The position numbers were made by a program, and so were the translations under genes. 64,000 nucleotides of DNA from Antedon mediterranea (Eukaryota; Echinodermata; Crinoidea; Comatulida; Antedonidae), in the NCBI RefSeq assembly GCF_964355755.1, contig NC_092679.1, positions 1,862,001 through 1,926,000 of the forward strand. The letters are read 5' to 3'. Within the stretch, counting starts at the first letter, position 1. Each line of letters starts with the position of its first letter. The notes under the pieces were generated by a model. The model made no database searches, was not told the origin of the DNA, and was given only the letters and a program-made list of their open reading frames with translations. Positions 35,357 through 47,323 of this stretch are shown piece after piece.

Positions 35357-38300
35357 ATGTGTGTAGTTCGTGTATTATTTTTTGCAAAATTTATGTGGAA
35401 AAGGCGAGAAATTGTCAAATACTTGAAAAGAATGAAACTTAGAATATATTTAATTATATTGCTTACTTTAGTATTAGCAGTAATCGTAATTCATGCAAAG
35501 AAAAAGAACCAAATACAGGTGAATCTTCAGGTTGTTTAGAATAGGCTAGCCTATGTGGATCAAAAGGGTTAGTGATGATCACCAGAATAATCGATTTCAT
35601 CCCATTAAAATAATAGTGCAGCTGGTGAGGAGATCATTTGGCCTAGCAGCGTGTGAATTGCATGGCTTTAGATATTAATGTTATTAATAGATTATGCTAC
35701 TTTGACGGTATTATTTTATGCTGTAAGGAAATGCTAGAAAGTAGAATATCCAAAATTACAATTTAATAATCTATGTAATAATATAAATAAATCCATACCT
35801 CCCATTTTATAAGCCGAAATTAATAAATATCTCCAACATCTCCATTAAAAAAAATGATTCAGTTTAGCGCAGTAACAATAAATCATATGGTCATTATTAT
35901 TTTATAAATTGTTACTTTTCCACAGAAAGCATCTCTTCAACTTCTTGAAAAAGAAACTAAGAAATTAAATTTAGATGAGTGTCAATCAGTTCAACAACAA
36001 GTAATTTCAAAACTCAGAATAACTGGAAAGGTGTGTACATATTTCATAGCTGCCATTGTGTTCACACTGTAGTTGTAGTTTAAAGTTGAGAAATGCATTC
36101 ACACTGTTCCAAAATTTATTTTGAGAAATTCAGATTTTTGGATTGTAGCAAAAATTGTTTTCCAGCAGTCTGAGGAGACATGGTCACCAGTTCATTCTGT
36201 CTGTACTGATCCATGTATTTAACATTTATAAATTTTCTGCTGTAAAAATCTAAATTATTTAATTCTTCAACATTTTTTTACAGACTCAAAAAGCTATCAT
36301 ATGTGCTGTCAAGTCTCTAGACAATGATCATGACAACGGTTGGCTATGGTATGTGAACACGCTACAATTCATTTTCTAATAAGTAAAGCTCTGTCTATGT
36401 GACAAACAAATGTGATGTGCCCATATATGGACATGATGATGTCATATCACTACCGTATTTGGGAATATCGGTACCATATTTGGGCACATCACACTTTTTT
36501 TTCAAACTAGTTTGATAGTGTAGACAGAGCTTAAGTATGAGTGGTGTTCAATAGCACTAACTTTTCTGTTGTTTACACTGTATGTTACCTCTGGTAATTT
36601 ATTAATTAATTATTCTTTATTTAGGTCTGAATTAGGAACACTATATAATCTAAATGAGGAGAAATCAAAGGCCACAACATGCTTCAAACAGGCAACCAAA
36701 TTGTCTGGTAAAATTAGTGAATTTGTGCACACTTGGCACTTCATAGGTAAGAAGTCTGGGCAACCATTATTATTGTATATTGGTTTTATGGGTAGTCTAG
36801 ATTAGCCAGTCATGATGTAGGACTCTCTGCTTTTTCATGAAGAATACTACACTTGGTGAAGGCACAAGGCTGTTCCAACTTGAGATCACGCATTGAATAA
36901 GTTTTTATTTCTACGTAGGACCTTTCATAATTGGTAAAGCTGAAGTTGATGGAGATCCTGTTGAATATTTTGGAGGAATTCATAATGTATCTAGAAAAAG
37001 ATTTAATAAGAAAGTGCGATTTTACTCCGAACTCACTTCTGGTGGTGAGATCAAATGGAAAAAGTTTGATCAAAGGGTAAGATTTCAAAATATAAAATAA
37101 GATTGAAAATCCACAATTTAATGAAAGGTAGGAAAGGGAAAATAAGAGCAACTTGTTTATGTTTATACAGGCAGAGTCAGATCCTGTTCAGATTTCACCA
37201 GATGTAAATTGGAATGAGTTAATATCATCCATGGGGTCATTAGCAATTACAGAATGGCAGGTAAATATATATAAAGGTATCCAGTATCATAAGCAGAATC
37301 CAGGATACAGCATCATATGTAAAACACCTGTAAAGCCTATGTATTTTATACACTAGAATAAATAACCATGTCCATGATACAGGCATCACATGTGATACAC
37401 ATGAGATGGTGTATTACAGATTTTGCCTATTATACTGGACAAACATTGTCATGTGATAAGAAATACAGCACTGATTCAAAATACAGTTACTCCAAAAAGA
37501 GTATATTTTAAAGACAGAAAATGACAAAAATTGTGTTATTTAAATTTTTTAAAGGGATGGGCAGTTGGCGAATTTTCTGTCAACAACAAAGATGAAGATG
37601 TTCTCATCCAATGCCATGGTTTGTATCTAATATTTTGACTTATAGTTTTCATTTTATTTTTCATACTTTTTATAACATTATTATTGTTATTAATGCACAA
37701 TACATTATAGAAGATTTCAAGTTAATATAATATTATAGCAGACTGACAACAAATCAATATTTGAAATTAACCATTTTTATTACCACATAAATGCCAGCTT
37801 AAACCACGGATCCACCTGTCAATAACTTAATACATATTTTTTATAAAGACACCTGCAGACTACTAAGTTAAACTAATTTTATTTTATTCATGATGTAATG
37901 AATTGCTTTGTATGTGTGACTTGAATTATTTTAAATAATGTAGAATAGAATTATTGTTTTTATTAATTACATTTTGTTCATCATTTTCAGGAGTTTCCCA
38001 TCTTCTTGTTGATGATGTCATCATTACTGGAGACGTCTATAGAAGATCTGAATATTGGTGCGTTATAAAAAGTTAAATAAAAATAATGATACATATTTTA
38101 TTTTATGTCTTTAGGCAATGTGGCCAATGATTACCAATTGTAAATGAATCACTGTCCTATCAGATAGGTGGTAATCTCCCTGATACAGGGGCTATTTTGT
38201 GAACCACTTGGGTAACCCCTTACTTGTCTCGAATAATGTACTGGGTTCTTTAAAGTGCACATGGGTTATAATTGTGTACACTGGACCTACGGTTTGTAGT

Positions 38301-41300
38301 CCTTATCTGGGAAGACTTGTTCCACCACCACAACCCTTGCCGATATTGTTGGCTCTTTAGGTACGGTAAATGGCGCCTCTTAACCACCAATTTGACTTGT
38401 TATTTAAGTACAATTTATTTATTACATTGTCTGTACTCATAATGTTTCAATGTTGTTTTTTTAAATTTTATTTTTAGGTTTGGTATACAGCTTACTCTTG
38501 GAGTGCACTCACTGTACATACCTTTGAGGTCTAAAGGCCCCATAACATTTCAATGCCGACTCAAATTAGCAGGTAAGCCTACAAATATGTTATATTAATA
38601 TTAATATAACTGTCAGTTCATCAATATTTGAAATTGCTGGATTGTTGTTAACAGAAAGATTTAACAGATTATTTATAATTGTTTTAAATAAGGAGCACAG
38701 AAGTTCACCGTTCATAAACCAACTATGCTACCAGATTTAGTTGACGGTCATGTTCTTGGAGATATGTTAGCGATTCCAGTTACAAATTTACAAACAAGAA
38801 AATGGCTTAAGAAAATCAAGTAAACCAATCTTATTTCATTTTGATTTTTATAATTGAACTCTATTGGCCTTCTTGAATATATCATTCATAAAGTGAAGGT
38901 AGCTAATTTGCATAACATCTTATTTTCGTATAGAATATCTATAAGTGAGCAGTATACAGGTGTTCCAATTGAATTAGTGCAAGAACCACCTGTAAATATA
39001 GCACCTGGACAGACTATGCCAGTTAAATTAAAATTTAAAGAAGTGGATCTAGGGTCTGATCAAAAACGAGAATGTAAAGAAATCAGGTGATGTATAAGTT
39101 TGATATTTAAGATTTTCAGATGGCAGTCAACTCTCCTAATACTAGACTCTCTGGAAACCAGAAACACTCCCGATACCAGACTTTTCTTGAGGACTGAAAG
39201 TGTCCGGAATTGTGAGAGTTGTCTGTTAAATAATTATTTATGCCATCTGCATCTCCTATAAAAACCCCTGTAGGTAACCCCCTCTTCTCCGCTGTAGCTG
39301 CAAAGAACATTAAACAGTACAGTACTACAAAATATAACTCTAATGTCAGAATTTTCTGCAATTACCTTGTCTGAACTAGCTATAGAACAGTCCACTTTCT
39401 CATAAAATAATGTGGTTTTTTTTTCTTCTATAACAGCTTCAAGTTAACAGTTACATCAGTAGAAGGCATTAGTGAACATGTGACTATCAACTTGAGGTGT
39501 CGACACTTGCAACAATCGTTCATCTTCACATTCTTAGATCACGATGGATCGGTAAGTGACATCTTTTACATATTTACATTATGCCATAGAGGAATATCAA
39601 TTTTGTTTAAAGAAAGGAAAAGAACTATGTTTTGACCAGGATGTTTTCTTTATAGGTACAGCATGCAGCATCAATTAGTCCAACCAAAGACTGCCCTCAA
39701 GGTGTCTGTCCTGTTGTCCTAACACTCCATGGAACAGGTATGATTACTTTATATACCTGCCCAAACCAAAATGGTTATTGATACTTTAATCTCCATTACC
39801 CTCTTCGTCCTTAGCAAGTTTTCAGAACACTAGACAAAGAATAAATGTTGAATCGTCCAAATACTATCGCAGTAATGAACTAAAAGGTATATACTCAGCT
39901 TATATGAATGCGCACAGATATTGGTTAAATTTTCTTTTATGTTTTTAGGTGTGCCGGCCCAGAACCAAGCAGATGGCTATAAACGAATGGAGAAAGGTGA
40001 TTGGATATTTGGACTAGACTCTGCTTGGGTTTTGGCCCCTACAAGGTTTGTAATCTTACCACCAGAAGTTTCAAGTTGATTCAAAAACAGAAACTTTCTA
40101 GGCCTGAATTTGTATCAGTATATCTAACATTTTACATTTTCCCCCATCCGTCGTGCCCAAATCTTTAATTGATAATTTACAGCCCAGCTCCTTTATGGGC
40201 TAAATATTTTTAGGTATTATTTCTTTTATTCTTAGGCATGGTGCACACAACTGGGAAGGGCCAGGTATGTTTACTGCAATCACTGCACTATCTAAGCTAC
40301 AACAGGTAATGTCAAACTACAATTGTTACTAGAATCATTTAATCAACTTTATTCTGTTTAGCTGAACAGAAAGAAACTTTTTTTTCCAAATCCAATCATA
40401 TTTATGCGTATTTTTTATGACAGTTAACTAAGAAATCATCGTGGATGAGGAACACAGTGGATGAAAACCGTGTAATCTTCGCAGGTCATTCAATGGGAGG
40501 TCATGGAGCGTGGCATCTAGCGACTCACTACCCAGATCGAGCTCTTGCCGTAGTACCGTTGGCTGCGTGGAATAAGAAGGAAGAGTATGGAGATAGTAAT
40601 GTTTTCTTTAGGTAAAGTGTTAATCTGTTAACATTGATACTGCTAGGCCTAGTAGGCAGCACTGTTATCCTGTGGGACTTTGTAGGCCTAGTAATAGTGT
40701 AGCTCACTCTACTAGGTCAGCGTAGGCAGCTCTGCTATCCTGGGATACTTTGTAGTATTATAAGGCTTATGTTTATAATATGCCCTAGTACATTCTAATC
40801 TTCCTTTCATTTTTTAGACATGATATCAGTGCAAGTGACGTTGACCCAGCTACCAAATCTATTCTTGAGGTAATAGTAAACATTGTATAAAGTTAAACTA
40901 AAATTATTTATATTCTTTTATTTATCTCTTATTTTTATTGTTTTATTTTTACATTCTCTATTCCACAGGCTTGTATCGCTGAAAATGAAGTTGATAGACA
41001 TGTTTCAAATTTACAGGTAAAAATAAATGTTAGTTACTTTCACACAAACAAATTTAAAACTATTAATATCAATACTTATAATTGAACATATCAATAATGT
41101 ATATGTATCATTTGTTTACAGGGTATACCAGTTCTTAGTAGGATTGGTGCAAATGACAGAACTGTTCATCCATTTTTTCTGAGGTATTGTAACTTATTTC
41201 TGCTCTTGTACAAGTTTAACCCTCAGATTTAAGGATACATACACAATGGTTTACTAATAAATGAAATGAATGTAAATTTCCTATGAAGGATGAAATTAAG

Positions 41301-44300
41301 TTTATCTGTATCTGAATGTGCTGCTTGTAAACTTCCAATAAATATACAATATGAAAAATTGCATTGTATGGTTTAAAGCTCTGTCTACACTATCAAACTG
41401 TATGTGAAAAAAAAATGTGATGTGCCCATGAACATGATGATGTCATATCACTACTATATTTGGACATATCACTATCACACTTTTTTTGTCAAACTAGTTT
41501 GATAGCGTAGACAGAGCTTAAGACAAATATTCTATTTTCTGGCATTGTATATATTATTGTGTGTTCTAATGTTTTACAGAAGAATGTATAGACGTTTAAA
41601 AGAAGAGAATGTAAACGTAACATACAAAGAGATTCCTGGAAAAGGGCATTGGTGGTGGGATACATGGTAAGTCAATAGAAATTTATCTCAGAAAAATGGA
41701 TACCTAGTTATTTCTTTTATGACGTTTAATTTTTCTTTTTCTTATTATTTTAATTTTGTTTACATAGGACTACCAATGATGGTGGTGCTGTCAATGATCC
41801 CCAGTTAAGAACCTTTATGAATGAATATTCATCAATTACTTCAACTTTTGACCAATCATGTGACTCTGTTGATCAGGACTGTTCTATTATGACAAAGGGT
41901 AGATATTCTAACAAAGAGATTGATGGAAAGTCTTATACTTTAACAGTGATAAATCCAGCTCTTGGAGAAAGTCTAAAAGGTTTAAGAATTATTCAACAAA
42001 TTGTTCCATATAGGACCAGTAAAGTAAAGGTAGGCGTATTATTTTGATAATGATATTGTTTATATAAACTGAACAATGGAGTTGTGTTTTGATGGTTATA
42101 ATGCTTGGCTACCAATCCAAGAGTCCTGGGTTCATGTCCTCTCATGTCAGGATTTTTTCTAATGACAAATTACAACTACTCCATTCCCAAAGACTTTGTT
42201 TATGGAAAGCATGTTGTGTATATGTGGGTGCAGGTCAAGTCGGCCCCAAACCGTCTCGGCCAAAGTCAAGTCGGCCCCACGTCATGTCGGCCCCAAGTCA
42301 ACTCGGCCTCAAGTCAACTCGGCCTCAAGTCAACTCGGCCTCACGTCAACTCGGCCAAAAACTAATCGGTCAACTCGGCCACAATAAAGTATGGAACGCA
42401 AAAAGTGCTTAATATTATTACGATTCTTACTATCCACGTTTTTAAAAAAATGAAGAAATAAAAAATATAATATCATATAAAAAAATGAACTCATTGCCGA
42501 TATGAATAGAAGTACCCGCGTGTTACAAAAAACATGTGCAGGTACCGTATTTTAGGAAATCGAAGACGGAGGCCTACGTTCCACCATTTGGCCGTAGAAA
42601 AAATGATCGTACATCGTTTTTGTGCATGATTTGCGTTTTTTAAAAAGGGGAATCCCCCGGTCAGCGAAAACACGTAGCAGTTGTAGATATCGAAAAAGCT
42701 GGCAAACGCGCAGGGAGGCTCAGCTACAAAATTTTATTAAACGTAAATAAAGGAAAGTTGGTGAAATCATTCCTATTTTTTTTGCTACATATATTATTGT
42801 CTAAATAATAATGTTCATTAAAAGTCAGAATTATTCATAGTTAAAAAATTGTGAAGAAATATTATTTTATCAATCCCCTTCATTTGCACTTTTTGCGTTC
42901 CATACTTTAACGGGGCCGAGTTGACCGATTATTTTTTGGCCGAGTTGACGTGAGGCCGAGTTGACTTGAGGCCGAGTTGACTTGAGGCCGAGTTGACTTG
43001 AGGCCGACTTGACTTGGGGCCGACTTGACTTTGGCCGAGACGGTTTAGGGCCGACTTGGATCGAAACCGTATATGTTTGTCTTGTGAACAGGATTGCCAT
43101 CTTGAAGAAGGATAGTGAATGAATTAGCTTATGGTTATCCTTGGCAATTTTCCTAAATAAACAAATCACTAATAATAGTCTTTACTGTATATTGAATTCT
43201 CAACTGGAGATAAATCAAAACAAATGCCCATGTTAAAATCATGGTTCGTATAACAACATGTTATTGTGTTTCATTTTTAAGTGTTTTTAAGTTTTTCAAA
43301 AGCTCAATAGTTATACACTTTACTTTTCTCAGATGAGTTTTTTAACTGATGGAATTACTATAGAAACTACCAACGTAAATAAACTTAGTATTTCAGATGT
43401 ACCACATGTTGGTATCACCTGGCCAGGTTTGCAGTTAGTGATTAACGGTCTTCCCGTCACTATTGAAAAAACTCCAGTCAGTTTGTGTAGAAAATCAGGT
43501 TAGTAATACCTGTACTATAATTAATTAATTAAACAACGCTATCAAACTTTGTGACAGAACAATGTGATGTGCCCATATATAGACATGATGATGTCATATC
43601 ACTACCATATTTAAGCATATTACTATCTTATTTGGGCACATCACACTTTTTTTAAAAACTAGTTTGATAGTGTAGACAGAGCTTATGGAAACTATTATTT
43701 TGTCAATTTTTAGACAAGATATTTAATCGATTGATTGGGTAGTAATTAATTAACATTCAAATGATTGCACAATTATATTCAATTGATTTATTACTTAAAA
43801 TATAGGCAGACAAGAATCTTCTGTGAATTAACATTCTAGTAGATCATTCATTTACACATGATTGCAGTATCCGTGAAAAACATAGATTGCAACAATAAAT
43901 ATAAATAGAGAATGCATTAAGTGTTGCAATATTGGTTAAGATCACATATCCAACTTCAATGTAAACGATTTATTAATATTTAAATTACAATACTTGTGGA
44001 GTAACAGTACCTTTTCTCAAGACAAAAAAAATGTGAATTTTATTGTATAGTAAATCACTCTATTAAATATTGGCAGTTTAGGTGATAAAATAAGATTGGA
44101 TTAGTTAAACCAATAGCATTACATTTATAGGCACATTTTATAAATACAATACAGTTGACTCTTAACAAAACCACTTTAAAAAATGCATTTTTCAGTCTTT
44201 GCCAGTTATTTTTTTTAATTTGCTAAGTTTAATTTCTAAACTATATTTTTAAAATGTGGCATAGTAGTTTGGTGCCCTCCTCCAAATCAAGGTTTAAGTG

Positions 44301-46406
44301 CGTGATTCTATTCTTAGTACAAGTCTACTACCTAAGCTTTAATTTCCAGTATACAGAAATCTGTGTTTAATTTTCAGGATTGTGGGAACAATGTGATGAT
44401 GGCAATATAATGGGAAGTGATAAAGAGCGAGGACCAGCAAATTACGGACCGGCACGAAGAGTAGCAGAACATAGTTTTTTAATAGTAATAGGTAAAGGTA
44501 TAAAACTCTATTTTAGTAGGGAGTTTTGATTTGCGACGACACCGTAGGTCAGGTCAAACATCAAACCTGTGTAGAGGTGAAGAGAAAGAACAAACATCCC
44601 AATATTTCCGCATGCGCACATTGAACTAACATGTATTTTGGTCGTCGGTCATCGTAAATCAAAATCTTCCTAATAATGTCGTCTAATTATTATATTATTT
44701 AGTTTTTATTGCATTTCCTTTTTTATTGAACTGTGTTTTTTTCTAAGATTAAATATTTGAAGTGCTTATACACCGTATTTAGATTTATCCCTTTTAGACA
44801 TTTTTTACAGGAACACAAAACAAAGAGTCAGCACCACAATTGCTTAAACTCGCTGTCTACATAGCCAACCTCTTCTTTCTCACGTCTGACACTATTGCAC
44901 CAATTATAGAAGATTCCACTTTAACAGAACAACAGGCTGAAGACAATAATCTTATTGTTATTGGTGGTGTTGATGAAAATATACACACTTCAAAATATCT
45001 AGAGAAACTTCCAATTACGTACGATAAAGACAATGGTACATTTATTTCCTCAAGTAATTAACTCTCATTTTGTTCTGCCAACATTAGCATAGATAATTTA
45101 AGCTGCAAATTGAGCTTGTTTGATTGGTATCATAGGCATCCCATGTGTTGCTGTATCATGGAAGGGCACTGTAGGTTAATAGTTAACATCCATGATACAG
45201 CCGTTACATGTGAAACACATGAGATGTTGTATCTTGCCTAAGAATGTGATGTTTTTGCTCTCAACACAATATTTTCAGAGAGAGTTTTCACAAAGTGTTC
45301 ATATTCCTATAATAAAACAATAAATAGTTACTACTCACTACTCACTAGCGCTTAAAGCATATTGTCTTGTAACAACATGTTTTATTGTCCAGAACATGTA
45401 TTTCTGTGACCCTTTAAGAGTGCAATTATTACTTAGTGTCAATCTACATTTCTTTATCTATAATCATAAAACATTACATAAACCTCTTTATTACATCACT
45501 ACTACCATTTATTGATATCGGCCGTCTGTTTAGTTAGAACAATATTTTTTCCTCCATGGTTTGAAATATTTGATCTTTTCAGGTTTAAAATTAGGGGAGT
45601 GTACATTTACGTCATCAAGGACAGGTCTACTAGCACTAGCCCCACATGGCAAGCAGGGATTAGCACTAGTCCTTATGGGCAACTCTCTGACTGGTTTAAG
45701 AGACGTAGTTAATTTAGCTACCCCAACCATTCCACCAATGACTAGATCACCAGTAAGTAGGATGATATTTAATATGTACCCTCTTAACCTCTGTCTACAC
45801 TATCAAACTTTATGTGACAAAAAAAAATGTGATGTGCCCATATATGGCCAAGATGATGTCATACCACTACCATATTTAGGCACATCACTACCATATTTAG
45901 GCACGTCACACCTTTTTGATAGTGTAGATGAAGCTTAAAACATCACTCAATGTCATAAAACATTGTATAATATGCTTCTGTCGCCACAGTCATTACATGG
46001 CAGTTATGTGTTCAAAGTCTAATTTCAATATTTTAGTTATTAAAGCTCTGTCACTACTACTACTACACTATCAAACTAGTTTAAAATAAGGAGTGATGTG
46101 GCCACATATGGTAGTGATATCATGTCCATATATGGGCACATCACATTTTTTTGTCACATAAAATTTGATAGTGTAGACAGAGCTTAACATTTACAACATA
46201 ATACAATATAAACCGAGTCCTATGCCTATTACTATGTTTTTTATTACTAATTACTGTGTTTTTTCTTATAGTTTTCCAACATGGTACCTGATTTTGTCAT
46301 AACAGGACCAGAGTTTTCGAGGAAAGGGGCAGGAGGATACCAGTGTACTGGATTCTGGGGCAACCAATGGGAGTATCGACTTGAACTGTCTTCATGCGCT
46401 TGTTGA
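35357..46406 (+). CDS. Membrane-anchored alpha/beta hydrolase (prolyl-oligopeptidase-like), complete, 26 exons
   Basis: Exons: 35357-35518, 35926-36030, 36284-36348, 36625-36746, 36919-37076, 37171-37260, 37555-37618, 37991-38057, 38478-38572, 38693-38819, 38934-39086, 39437-39551, 39656-39737, 39949-40045, 40236-40305, 40424-40611, 40818-40869, 40969-41016, 41122-41183, 41580-41666, 41768-42029, 43333-43498, 44378-44491, 44811-45053, 45583-45752, 46272-46406. All are GT-AG and in phase, giving 1,032 residues. Residues 29-46 form one membrane helix flanked by Lys/Arg, suggesting a type II anchor. Residues 108-141 fit a TPR (W111, L114, G115, Y118, A127, F131, A134). A beta-rich region (about 150-440) precedes the hydrolase fold: HG at 466-467, nucleophile Ser547 in GHSMGG, Asp632 in GANDRT, His664 in GKGHWWWD. 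The C-terminal third is unassigned. Closest in style to bacterial S9-like esterases/peptidases; substrate unknown. Met13 or Met26 could also start. Confidence 0.92.
36385..36532. mobile_element. MITE family A, copy in hydrolase intron 3
   Basis: Starts AAAGCTCTGTCTATGTGACA, lacking part of the left end, and ends TAGTGTAGACAGAGCTT. Begins 36 nt after exon 3. Confidence 0.85.
38110..38410. repeat. Probable dispersed repeat in hydrolase intron 8
   Basis: A GC-richer block with 'aatgtactgggttctttaaa' inside an AT-rich intron. It has the look of a retroposon fragment, but no target duplication or second copy is seen in this window. Confidence 0.25.
39120..39232. mobile_element. MITE family C, copy 2
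   Basis: Starts TGGCAGTCAACTCTCCTAAT and ends 'tgtgagagttgtctgtt', with the family's interior 'gaaaccagaaac'. It lies in hydrolase intron 11. Confidence 0.6.
41375..41519. mobile_element. MITE family A, copy in hydrolase intron 19
   Basis: Starts AAAGCTCTGTCTACACTATC and ends TAGCGTAGACAGAGCTT. It lies 60 nt before the acceptor of exon 20. Confidence 0.88.
42079..42205 (+). mobile_element. Possible tRNA-derived SINE
   Basis: 'gatggttataatgcttggct' followed by 'gagtcctgggttcatgtcc' resembles a tRNA D-arm/T-arm order with loose A and B boxes. It stops just before the foldback element at 42226. Similar 'cctgggtttaaat' wording appears near 345 and 14330. Confidence 0.35.
42226..43068. mobile_element. 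hAT-like foldback transposon with repeat-built ends
   Basis: 843 bp flanked by an 8-bp target duplication GTATATGT (42218-42225 and 43069-43076), a length typical of hAT elements. Both ends, inverted to each other (about 42230-42400 and 42880-43065), are built of about 15-bp units of the type CCTCAAGTCAACTCGG. No transposase frame exists; the apparent frames of repeated S(R/A)P and TRPQVN are the repeats. It lies in hydrolase intron 21. Confidence 0.8.
43532..43684. mobile_element. MITE family A, copy in hydrolase intron 22
   Basis: Left end diverged ('aaacaacgctatcaaacttt'), right end TAGTGTAGACAGAGCTTA. Begins about 34 nt after exon 22. Confidence 0.82.
44515..44671. mobile_element. MITE family D
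   Basis: About 157 bp with inverted ends TAGGGAGTTTTGATTTGCGA and, on the other strand, TAGGAAGATTTTGATTTACG. It lies in hydrolase intron 23. Confidence 0.6.
45127..45240. repeat. Foldback repeat with 'catgatacag' arms
   Basis: 'catgtgttgctgtatcatgg' and 'ccatgatacagccgttacatg' are inverted copies. A related segment lies at 37365-37425, so it is a dispersed element in two introns of the hydrolase gene. Confidence 0.55.
45785..45936. mobile_element. MITE family A, copy in hydrolase intron 25
   Basis: Left end CTCTGTCTACACTATCAAAC, right end truncated to 'tttttgatagtgtagatgaa'. Begins about 33 nt after exon 25. Confidence 0.82.
46042..46185. mobile_element. MITE family A, second copy in hydrolase intron 25
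   Basis: Starts AAAGCTCTGTCACTACTACT and ends TAGTGTAGACAGAGCTTA. The interior is in reverse orientation to the copy at 45785. Confidence 0.82.
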
Positions 46407-46444
46407 TGGTAGTTATTGCTTTTATTTTTATCAAATTAAAACAA

Positions 46445-46551
46445 CAACAATGTGATGTGCCCATATATGGACACAATGACGTCATATCACTACCATGTTT
46501 GGGCAAATGACACCTTTTTGTCAAACTAGTTTGATAGCGTAGTCAGAGCTT
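46445..46551. mobile_element. MITE family A, partial copy in hydrolase 3' region
   Basis: The left end is lost. The interior 'tgtgatgtgcccatatatgg' and right end 'gatagcgtagtcagagctt' remain. It starts 39 nt after the hydrolase stop, so it may be part of the 3'UTR. Confidence 0.8.
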
Positions 46552-47220
46552 AACATTTTACTTAAATTTTGACGAAATATTTGGTGGATTAAGTGTGTGG
46601 AGGTATTAGTGCAATTCATTTCTAGGATCTGCTACTTAACATGGATTTTGTATGACTGTTGTGATCTAAAAGGCATAAGAGCCTAGAGCCTACAGTTTAT
46701 AGTACAGGCCAATCCATACAAACTACAGTGTGTATATATTTGTAGCAAAACTCATGGTGGACATGTTATCAGCTCAGCCTTGATTGGAACAAATTCTGCA
46801 AGTTTAGTTTAAAATCCTACAAATACAATTTTTTTTTTTGATGCAGTATTTAGCAGGTGTATTTTCCTTTGGTTGAGTTTCTTCTTTTTTGTTTTAATTC
46901 GCTTTTTCTTGATTTGATAAAATTACAACAGAACGTCTCAATATATTATTAGTATTCATTTATTTATTTAGTACATTTATCTTGGTTTTACAAGTGATGC
47001 CTAGTCTTAGCCACTCCAGACACTAGAACAATTATAGCAACGTCTACAGCTGTTTAGAATAACAAAAAGACAAGGAACAACTAAAAGAGCATTTTAACAA
47101 ACAAAAAAATAAAAATAAGAGTACAGATATTTTCTACAAAAACAATGATATATTTTCTGTATACCAATGAAGCTCGTAACTCCAGTTATTTTTAAATAAT
47201 TTAATTTTTTAAAATCATGG

Positions 47221-47226
47221 TTTATT
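47221..47226 (-). terminator. Candidate polyadenylation signal of the first GPCR
   Basis: AATAAA on the minus strand, about 98 bases after the stop codon at 47324. Confidence 0.4.
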
Positions 47227-47323
47227 TAATAATTATTAATAGAAAATAAAATGCAAATTAGGAAGAAAATTACAACAAATTTTAAATAAAGTAAAAACAT
47301 GTTTAATTTAGAAGCACTTATTG

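Noticed and set aside
42089-43169. Frames with repeated [12 protein letters not shown] motifs
   Set aside because: Repeat units of the foldback transposon ends.
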